Origin: DAOUFU01 sp034429275
Lineage (GTDB): Bacteria > Chloroflexota > Anaerolineae > Aggregatilineales > Aggregatilineaceae
Assembly (NCBI GenBank): GCA_034429275.1
Contig: DAOUFU010000044.1
Location: forward strand, 1-21,434
Length of the DNA: 21,434 nucleotides
Reading direction: 5' to 3'
Shown here: piece after piece, positions 14,466 to 19,899 of the stretch
Layout: every line of letters starts with the position of its first letter
Numbering within the stretch: the stretch's first letter is position 1
Program-made: the position numbers and the translations under genes
Notes under the pieces: generated by a model
Told to the model about the DNA's origin: nothing
What the model saw: the letters and a program-made list of their open reading frames with translations, nothing else
Databases searched by the model: none

Positions 14466-15275
14466 ATGACCACACGCCGCCCGCCTCACCGTTCACCACG
14501 CCCGCGCCCACTGACCCGCCGCGACTTTCTCGGCGTGGCGGGGCTGAGCGCGCTCGTTGGCGGCATGGCCTGCGTCGGTGGCACATTTGGCTACCTCGTC
14601 CTCGACCGGCTTGCGCGCCGCTCCACACCGACTCCGGCTCCGCCGACCGTGCCCCCGGACCGCGTCAAGCTCATCGACCGCCCGCCGATCATCTCCCGCG
14701 CCGAGTGGGGTGCGCGCCCGGTGGATCACACCGCCGTATACGAATTCGACTTCTTCAGCGCCACCAACGCCGAAGGATGGCTGGAATACACCGGCGACCT
14801 GCGCGACATCTACCGGACGGTGGTCGTTCACCACTCGGTCGAATACGAGACGGACGACGTAACCACCATGCGCATCGTCCAGGACCTGCACATGGACGAC
14901 AACGGTTGGGCAGATATCGGCTACCATTTTGGCGTCGGGCAGGCAGGCGGAGTCTACGAAGGGCGCGCGCTCAACGCCCGCGGCACGCACGTCGAAGGTT
15001 ACAACACCGGCAGCGTGGGCGTGGTTCTGCTCGGCGATTTTGAGATCGATTTCCCCTCAGCCGTCCAGGTGGAAGCTGCCCGCCGCCTGATCGATTGGTT
15101 GGCGCTGCGCCTGGAACTGACCCACCTCGCCGGGCACCGCGACTTCAATCCGACCACGCAGTGCCCCGGCGAGCATCTCTATCCGATGCTCGCGTCGCTG
15201 GCGCTCTCCGCCGGGCTGACTTTGGGCACCGGCGGCTACCTCCCGCCCGATCCGCTCGCCACCGCCTCCCCCTGA
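14466..15275 (+). CDS. Tat-exported N-acetylmuramoyl-L-alanine amidase (PGRP/Amidase_2 fold)
   Basis: Predicted zinc amidase that cuts the lactyl-alanine bond of peptidoglycan, 269 residues. A twin-arginine signal is clear: LTRRDFLGVAG at 16-26, then a hydrophobic stretch to about 46, then a Pro/Thr-rich linker (53-64). The catalytic domain runs from about 75 to 245: ISRAEWGARP, VVVHHS (His122/123), the catalytic Tyr153 in DIGYHF, EGYNTGSVGVVLLGDFE, and LAGHRDFNPTTQCPG with zinc ligands His224 and Cys233. The His/His/Cys ligands and Tyr are all present, so it should be active. An insert at 93-113 sits between the first strand and the HH motif. The gene is monocistronic and divergent from rex, and its mRNA is probably leaderless. 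A role in wall turnover or recycling outside the membrane is inferred. Confidence 0.93.
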   Translation: MTTRRPPHRSPRPRPLTRRDFLGVAGLSALVGGMACVGGTFGYLVLDRLARRSTPTPAPPTVPPDRVKLIDRPPIISRAEWGARPVDHTAVYEFDFFSATNAEGWLEYTGDLRDIYRTVVVHHSVEYETDDVTTMRIVQDLHMDDNGWADIGYHFGVGQAGGVYEGRALNARGTHVEGYNTGSVGVVLLGDFEIDFPSAVQVEAARRLIDWLALRLELTHLAGHRDFNPTTQCPGEHLYPMLASLALSAGLTLGTGGYLPPDPLATASP

Positions 15276-15288
15276 GAATCCGCTCGTT

Positions 15289-15320
15289 CCATCAAAAACA
15301 ACCATCAAACAGCCATCAAA
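15289..15320. repeat. Three short direct repeats CCATCAAA
   Basis: CCATCAAA occurs at 15289-15296, 15302-15309 and 15313-15320, spaced 13 and 11 bases, in the convergent gap just before the 15327-15342 palindrome. It may be slippage in an A-rich tail. Confidence 0.6.
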
Positions 15321-15326
15321 CAAAAA

Positions 15327-15342
15327 GCGTCCGATCGGACGC
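15327..15342 (-). terminator. Palindromic terminator of the LPATG surface protein gene
   Basis: GCGTCC-GATC-GGACGC is a perfect 16-bp palindrome forming a 6-bp stem with a GATC loop. On the minus strand TTTTTGTTTG follows directly. It lies 40 bases past the stop at 15382 and may also stop the amidase transcript coming the other way. Confidence 0.82.
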
Positions 15343-15381
15343 CCTGTTTCTCCACATCCACGACAGCCGCCAGACGCCGAA

Positions 15382-16017
15382 TTACAGCGCCCATCTCCCG
15401 CGCCGGTAGATCACCACCGCCGTCAGACCCACCGCCACCGCCGCGAGGACCGCCATCAGCCCAAACGAAGGCTCGCCCACGCCGGGCAGGTCTTCCTCCG
15501 GCGGGTATCCGGTCGCGGGCAGGCCGGTTGGCACGTAGATTTCCGCGGCGGCTTCCTTCTGCACCTGGCCGCCCGGTCCCTTCGCCACCAGTTGGACACG
15601 GTTGGTCAGCAGGCCATCGGCAGGGCCGCGCAGCACCGTGGTGACGATCTGCATCCCCACTGTCTCGCCCGGCTCCAGGTTCGGGATCGCAAATTCGACC
15701 GTTTGACCGTTCACCGTCTGCCAGCCGCGCTCCACCTCCACCGCGTCGATGCGCAGTTCATCGCGCAGCACATCGCGGATCACCAGGTCTGCGCCGCTTG
15801 CCGCGCCGCGGTTGGTCACCGTCACAATCCAGGTGATCGGCTCGCCCGGCAGCCCCAGCGTGCCCGGAGGCAGCACCCCCACCACCGTGATCTCCGGCTC
15901 GAACGTGGTCGCACGGGGCAGCGCAGACGATGCGGCCCACGCCATACCGGGCAGCGCCATCGCCACAACCGCCAGGATGAGCATTGCCAGCGCGCCCGTG
16001 CGTTGTTGTCGTGTCAT
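15382..16017 (-). CDS. Secreted surface protein with DUF11-like domain and LPATG motif
   Basis: Cell-surface protein of 211 residues. Residues 1-28 are a signal peptide (hydrophobic core 8-27, likely cut after AWA). Residues about 42-160 look like one DUF11-type beta domain: ITWIVTVTNRGAASGADLVIRD, LRIDAVEVERGW, FAIPNLEPGE and LTNRVQLVA are typical of such domains. Residues 166-170 are LPATG, followed by an acidic Pro-rich spacer, a transmembrane helix (186-204) and the basic tail RRGRW. That order resembles a sortase signal, though the 15-residue spacer is longer than usual, so plain membrane anchoring is the alternative. No sortase gene is in the window. The ATG at 16017 has GGGAGG 11 bases upstream; a GTG 8 codons earlier is less likely. 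It has its own promoter (16078-16106) and terminator. Confidence 0.85.
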   Translation of the reverse strand: MTRQQRTGALAMLILAVVAMALPGMAWAASSALPRATTFEPEITVVGVLPPGTLGLPGEPITWIVTVTNRGAASGADLVIRDVLRDELRIDAVEVERGWQTVNGQTVEFAIPNLEPGETVGMQIVTTVLRGPADGLLTNRVQLVAKGPGGQVQKEAAAEIYVPTGLPATGYPPEEDLPGVGEPSFGLMAVLAAVAVGLTAVVIYRRGRWAL

Positions 16018-16077
16018 CCGGTTCTCTGCCTCCCTGTGCACCCGCAGGTGAATACCTCAGGCCCACTCATGCCCGCC

Positions 16078-16106
16078 ATTATACCGTCTCCCCGCATATC
16101 TGAAAA
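16078..16106 (-). promoter_or_regulatory. Promoter of the LPATG surface protein
   Basis: On the minus strand a perfect TATAAT (16078-16083) and TTTTCA (16101-16106) are 17 bases apart. The expected start near 16071 gives a leader of about 54 bases. Confidence 0.65.
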
Positions 16107-16146
16107 CATGCGGCTGCCCACCGCCGCCAGCAGTGCCAAATGTCAC

Positions 16147-16175
16147 TTGCAGCGTCTTCTCTGGCCTGATACTAT
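16147..16175 (+). promoter_or_regulatory. Candidate promoter of the GbsR/MarR-like gene
   Basis: TTGCAG (16147-16152) and TACTAT (16170-16175) are 17 bases apart, and TGA directly before TACTAT makes an extended -10. The expected start near 16182 coincides with the first base of the palindrome at 16182-16196. Confidence 0.5.
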
Positions 16176-16181
16176 CGGTTA

Positions 16182-16196
16182 AATGTTCTGAACATT
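16182..16196. promoter_or_regulatory. Palindromic operator candidate, copy 1
   Basis: AATGTTC-T-GAACATT is a perfect 15-bp palindrome (7-bp arms around one base), lying over the predicted +1 of the regulator gene. Its core GTTCTGAAC (16185-16193) recurs at 16923-16931 in front of the polyprenyl synthase gene. Confidence 0.65.
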
Positions 16197-16282
16197 CAAT
16201 ACGCACTGAATAGTCGGGCCTGTGCCCGGTGCACTTCTCGCTCTTGGCTGGTTGCTGACGGCCTAACGCATGTGGGATGCTT

Positions 16283-16849
16283 ATGAGCCAGGCAAATTCC
16301 TCACGCACGACCAATGCTACCTTACAGGCCGCAAGCATCAGCGTCCTCGAAGGTCTCGGCCAGCTTGCCAGCTACTTTGGCTTTAGCAAAGTGATGGGCC
16401 AGCTGTACGGCGCGCTGCTGCTCAGCCCCGACCCGCTCAGCCTCGACGACCTGATGGACCGGCTGGGCATCTCGAAGGCCAGCGTCAGCACTAATATGCG
16501 CACCCTGGAGCACATGGGCATCGTCCGCGAAGCCTGGGTCCGCGATGACCGCCGCAAGTATTACCGCGCCGAATCCGATTTCTGGCGCATTGTCAGCAAT
16601 GTGCTGGCCAGCCGCGAACTGCGCGACGTCAACCGGGCGATCAACGTCCTGAGCGAAAACAACGCCCAGGTGCGCGCTGCCCTGCCCTCCATGAGCGAAC
16701 AGGACCGCGTCCTGGCCGAGCACATTTGCACCCAGCTTCAGCAGCTTGAGGAATTTTTCCGCCTGGCGCAGTTGATCCTTAACGCGCTCATCCAGCAGGC
16801 CAAAGACGAGCCGCCGGTCAGCCAGATCACGCGGATCGAGCTGGAATGA
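16283..16849 (+). CDS. GbsR/MarR-family transcriptional regulator
   Basis: Winged-helix DNA-binding protein of 188 residues. The helix-turn-helix lies at about 50-80: PLSLDDLMDRLGISKASVSTNMRTLEHMGIV, with the recognition helix at KASVSTNMRTLE. The wing is REAWVRDDRRKYYRAE (82-97). The region before it (GLGQLASYFGFSKVMGQLYGALLLSP) is the pattern of the GbsR branch, whose founder controls glycine betaine synthesis. The C-terminal helices (about 110-170) should form the dimer. The ATG at 16283 is preferred because GGGA precedes it at about 6 bases; an in-frame ATG at 16277 directly abuts the same GGG. A shared operator at its own promoter and at the next gene suggests autorepression and control of polyprenyl synthase. 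The effector is unknown. Confidence 0.87.
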   Translation: MSQANSSRTTNATLQAASISVLEGLGQLASYFGFSKVMGQLYGALLLSPDPLSLDDLMDRLGISKASVSTNMRTLEHMGIVREAWVRDDRRKYYRAESDFWRIVSNVLASRELRDVNRAINVLSENNAQVRAALPSMSEQDRVLAEHICTQLQQLEEFFRLAQLILNALIQQAKDEPPVSQITRIELE

Positions 16850-16902
16850 CCTTGCAGGCGGCCCGCGCCCTCCGCCGCCCATTAGGCGATGCGGCACGAG
16901 AT

Positions 16903-16911
16903 TGTTATAAT
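16903..16911 (+). promoter_or_regulatory. Extended -10 promoter of the polyprenyl synthase gene
   Basis: TGT-TATAAT is a perfect extended -10. The hexamer at the -35 position (TAGGCG, 16883-16888) is poor, as is common for this class. The predicted start near 16918 lies inside the palindrome at 16915-16931. Confidence 0.6.
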
Positions 16912-16914
16912 GGT

Positions 16915-16931
16915 TTCAGAAAGTTCTGAAC
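16915..16931. promoter_or_regulatory. Palindromic operator candidate, copy 2
   Basis: TTCAGAA-AG-TTCTGAA (16915-16930) is a perfect inverted repeat with 7-bp arms. It overlaps GTTCTGAAC (16923-16931), the 9-base palindromic core also found at 16185-16193. As in copy 1, the core begins about ten bases after the -10 box and covers the early transcribed region. Confidence 0.65.
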
Positions 16932-16969
16932 GTCACAAATGGTCAGTCAGCGTATCCTAGCGAGGCCGC

Positions 16970-17926
16970 ATGGCGATTGATGACTCCCTCCAGGCTGTAG
17001 AAAATCTGCTGCTTTCCGTCACCGAAAGCTCGGTCCCGCTGCTCTCGCAAACCAGCGCGCACATCCTCGGCGCAGGCGGCAAACGGCTGCGCCCGCGCCT
17101 GGTCCTGCTGGCCTATGATGCCTGCGGCGGTCAGACCCCAGAAATCGTCGTCCCCCTCGCCGCCGCCGTTGAGATCATTCACACCGCTACCCTGGTCCAC
17201 GACGACATCAACGATCACGGCACGCTGCGCCGGGGCCGCGAGACCGTTAACTCGCGCTGGGGCGGCACCTTCGCCCTGCTCACCGGCGATTTCCTCTTCG
17301 CCAAAACCTACGAGATCATGGCGGGTTTCTCCGGCGAGTTCAACCGCATCCTCGCCAGTGCCACCCGCGAACTGGTCGAGGGCGAGACCCTGCAGATCCA
17401 CGCCGCCCGCCAGGGCCAGCTCGACAAAGCCCTCTATTACGAGATCATCGCCAAAAAGACCGCCTCCCTGTTCGTCGCCTCGACTCGCCTGGGAGCCGCC
17501 GCCGCCCAGGCTCCCGCCGCCTGGGCCGATGCCCTTGCCAGCTATGCCCACCATCTCGGCATGGCCTTCCAGGTCACCGATGACGTGCTCGACCTGGTGG
17601 CCGATCCGGAGCAGTTGGGCAAAAACGCCGGCATCGACCTGGTTCAGGGGCGCGGATTCGCGGCGGTGGGCGCGGCCCCGGTGCGCAGTGCTGCCGCCGG
17701 GTCTGTGAGCAGCGGAGCCTCACGCATCGCCCCGGATACTGCCCCTGCCCCGTTCAAGGCCAGCATGGTCCAGGGACGCGCGCTCAAGGCTGCCATCAAG
17801 AAGGGACGCGATAAAGCCCGCGAACTGGCCGATGCTGCCGCTCGTGCCCTCGAAGCTCTGCCGCCTTCTCCCTCGCGTGACAGCCTGTGCGATCTCACCC
17901 GCCTGGTGATCGAACGCGATCACTAG
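16970..17926 (+). CDS. Polyprenyl diphosphate synthase family protein, altered C-terminal half
   Basis: Head-to-tail isoprenyl chain synthase, 318 residues. GGKRLRPRLVLLA (36-48), the first Asp-rich motif DDIND (78-82) with RRGRETVNSRWG, GDFLFAKTYE (106-115) and the second Asp-rich motif DDVLD (204-208) are all present, so Mg2+ and diphosphate binding look intact. After GKNAGIDLVQG the usual K-x-T-L-P helix block is absent. Residues about 228-265 are Ala/Ser/Gly/Pro-rich (GFAAVGAAPVRSAAAG and on) before helices resume (GRALKAAIKKGRDKAREL, EALPPSPSRDSL). Neither other frame restores the block, so it is not a simple frameshift. Chain length and even full activity are uncertain. GAGG lies about 5 bases before the ATG. 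The promoter and operator upstream are shared in design with the GbsR-like gene, which suggests regulation by it. Confidence 0.9.
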   Translation: MAIDDSLQAVENLLLSVTESSVPLLSQTSAHILGAGGKRLRPRLVLLAYDACGGQTPEIVVPLAAAVEIIHTATLVHDDINDHGTLRRGRETVNSRWGGTFALLTGDFLFAKTYEIMAGFSGEFNRILASATRELVEGETLQIHAARQGQLDKALYYEIIAKKTASLFVASTRLGAAAAQAPAAWADALASYAHHLGMAFQVTDDVLDLVADPEQLGKNAGIDLVQGRGFAAVGAAPVRSAAAGSVSSGASRIAPDTAPAPFKASMVQGRALKAAIKKGRDKARELADAAARALEALPPSPSRDSLCDLTRLVIERDH

Positions 17927-18010
17927 CCCACCCCTGGCAATCCCGGCTCGCACTTTCCGCACACCGCCGCGCGCTCTGGGTACGTCTGCCGCCCATCAAC
18001 CAACCGCCGG

Positions 18011-18039
18011 TTGACGCCCTGCGCTGCGCACGCTAGACT
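18011..18039 (+). promoter_or_regulatory. Promoter of obg operon, predicted leaderless start
   Basis: TTGACG (18011-18016; 5 of 6) and TAGACT (18034-18039; 4 of 6) are exactly 17 bases apart. The ATG at 18047 begins 8 bases after the -10 hexamer, at the expected +1. The intervening CTCGCC contains no ribosome site. Confidence 0.6.
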
Positions 18040-18046
18040 CCTCGCC

Positions 18047-19309
18047 ATGAGCTACGATGAAGCAAAAATCCACGTACAGAGCGGCAAAGGCGGCGACGGT
18101 ATGCTCTTCTTTCGCCGCGAGAAATATGTGCCGCGCGGCGGCCCTGCCGGTGGCGATGGCGGCAGGGGCGGCAGCGTCTATCTCGTCGTCAATCCCACCG
18201 TCAACACGCTGATCGCCTTCTCGCGCCAGACTCACTTCCAGGCCGAGAACGGTCAGAACGGCGGCACTAGCAACAAGACCGGCAAAAGCGGCGCAGACCT
18301 GGAAATCGAGGTTCCGCCGGGCACCATTGTCCGCGATGCCGACACCAACGACCTGATCGCCGATCTCACCCGGCCTGGCCAGCGCGTCTGCGTCGTCGAG
18401 GGTGGGCGCGGCGGGCGCGGCAATGCCCGCTTTGCCACCAGCACCAACCAGGCCCCACGCATCGCCGAAAAAGGCGTTCCCGGTGAGGAGCGCTGGCTCA
18501 AGCTCGAACTCAAGCTGCTGGCCGATATCGGGCTGGTAGGCGTCCCCAACGCCGGAAAATCAACCCTGCTCTCGGTCATCAGCAACGCGCGCCCCAAGAT
18601 CGCCGACTATCCCTTCACCACCCTGGAACCCAACCTGGGCGTGGTCGTGCTCGACGATCGCGACATCGTGGTTGCCGACATCCCCGGCCTGATCGAAGGC
18701 GCGCACCAGGGCGCGGGTCTCGGTCACGACTTCCTGCGCCACATTCAGCGCACCCGCGTTTTGATCCATCTGCTCGACGGGGCTGCCGAGAATCCCATCG
18801 CCGATTTCCACCAGATCAATACCGAGCTGGCCCTCTTCGACGACAGGCTGACCCAAAAGCCCCAGATCGTCGTCCTGAACAAGATCGACCTGCCCCAGGC
18901 CCAGGAACTGTGGCCCCAGGTCAAAGCCGCGCTCGAAGCGCTCGGCCACAAGCCGATGAGCATCAGCGCCGCCACCCAAAAGGATGTACGCGCGCTGATC
19001 AACCGCGCCGTGCAGACTCTCGACAGCCTGCCGCCCGAAGAACCTGCCGTCGCCGAGCGCCCCGTCTTCCAGCTTGAGGAAAACCCGCTCGCCTTCACCA
19101 TCAGCCGCCAGGATGACGGCAGCTTCCGCGTCAGCGGCAAGCGCATCGAGCGCGCTGTCGCCATGACCTATTGGGATTACGATCAGGCCGTGAACCGCTT
19201 CCAGCGCATTCTGGAAACGATGGGCATCACTGCCGCGCTCGAACAAGCGGGCATTCAGCCCGGCGATACCGTCTTCATCGGCGATATGGAACTCGAATGG
19301 GGCGATTAG
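18047..19309 (+). CDS. obg: GTPase Obg/CgtA with C-terminal OCT domain
   Basis: Ribosome-associated GTPase needed for late 50S assembly and stress control, 420 residues. The Gly-rich Obg fold covers 1-157 (SGKGGDGMLFFRREKYVPRGGPAGGDGGRGG, then GGRGGRGNARF). The G domain follows: G1 GVPNAGKS (165-172), switch YPFTTLEPN (188-196), G3 DIPGLIEG (211-218), G4 NKID (278-281) and a G5-like SA. The OCT domain (about 345-420) ends in GDTVFIGDMELEWGD. The ATG at 18047 matches the family N-terminus; an earlier in-frame ATG at 18011 falls on the -35 box and is rejected. It overlaps nadD by 13 bases and starts an operon obg-nadD-binding protein. The mRNA is probably leaderless. Confidence 0.97.
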   Translation: MSYDEAKIHVQSGKGGDGMLFFRREKYVPRGGPAGGDGGRGGSVYLVVNPTVNTLIAFSRQTHFQAENGQNGGTSNKTGKSGADLEIEVPPGTIVRDADTNDLIADLTRPGQRVCVVEGGRGGRGNARFATSTNQAPRIAEKGVPGEERWLKLELKLLADIGLVGVPNAGKSTLLSVISNARPKIADYPFTTLEPNLGVVVLDDRDIVVADIPGLIEGAHQGAGLGHDFLRHIQRTRVLIHLLDGAAENPIADFHQINTELALFDDRLTQKPQIVVLNKIDLPQAQELWPQVKAALEALGHKPMSISAATQKDVRALINRAVQTLDSLPPEEPAVAERPVFQLEENPLAFTISRQDDGSFRVSGKRIERAVAMTYWDYDQAVNRFQRILETMGITAALEQAGIQPGDTVFIGDMELEWGD

Positions 19310-19899
19310 GCGTCTACGGCGGCACCTTCGATCCGCCGCACCTGGGCCACCTGATCCTGGCCGAAGCCGCTGCCGACAGCCTGGGCCTCGAACGCGTGCT
19401 GTTCGTCCCGGCGGGCGAGCCGCCCCACAAACGGCCCGGCAGTGTGCGCGCGCCCGCCCATCATCGCCTGGCGATGGTCGAGCGGGCTATCGCGGATAAC
19501 CCGCGCTTCGCCCTTTCGCGCGCCGATCTCGACCGCCCAGGCCCGCACTACACCGCCGACCTGCTCGCCCTGCTCCACCATCAGTTCCCCGCCGACGATC
19601 TGGTGTTCCTCATCGGCGCGGATTCGCTGCGCGACCTGCCCTCATGGTCTCGCCCGGCGCAGGTGGTCGCCCTCGCCCATCTTGGCGTGATGCGTCGCCC
19701 CGGTGTGAGTGTGGACCTGGCCGCCCTCGATGCTAGAATCCCAGGGGTGGCCGGGCGCGTGCTCTGGATCGACGCGCCGCTGGTCGATCTGGCGGCCTCT
19801 GCGCTGGCGGCGCGGATCGCTGCCGGGTACAGCGTACGCTACCAGGTGCCGGATGCCGTCCTGGCTTATATCGGCGAACATGGCTTGTATCGAGAATGA
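19297..19899 (+). CDS. nadD: Nicotinate-nucleotide adenylyltransferase
   Basis: Joins nicotinate mononucleotide with ATP to give deamido-NAD in NAD synthesis, 200 residues, a normal length. The N-terminal nucleotidyltransferase motif is GVYGGTFDPPHLGHL (5-19; His15 and His18 of HxGH). PAGEPPHK (38-45), HRLAMVERAI and FLIGADSLRDLPSW (104-117) are typical NadD blocks, and VPDAVLAYIGEHGLY closes the protein. The second family motif, ISxTxxR in most members, reads LAASALAAR (165-173), so the conserved Ser and Arg are not in register. The ATG at 19297 lies inside the obg end (13-base overlap), so translational coupling is likely. The stop overlaps the next start as ATGA. The frame is open upstream within obg but the family start fixes the ATG. 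Confidence 0.94.
   Translation: MGRLGVYGGTFDPPHLGHLILAEAAADSLGLERVLFVPAGEPPHKRPGSVRAPAHHRLAMVERAIADNPRFALSRADLDRPGPHYTADLLALLHHQFPADDLVFLIGADSLRDLPSWSRPAQVVALAHLGVMRRPGVSVDLAALDARIPGVAGRVLWIDAPLVDLAASALAARIAAGYSVRYQVPDAVLAYIGEHGLYRE

Noticed and set aside
17640..17780. Frameshift explaining the odd C-terminal half of the polyprenyl synthase
   Set aside because: I translated the alternative frame; it gives no T-L-P-type helix block and runs into a stop, while the annotated frame returns to family-like helices without a shift.
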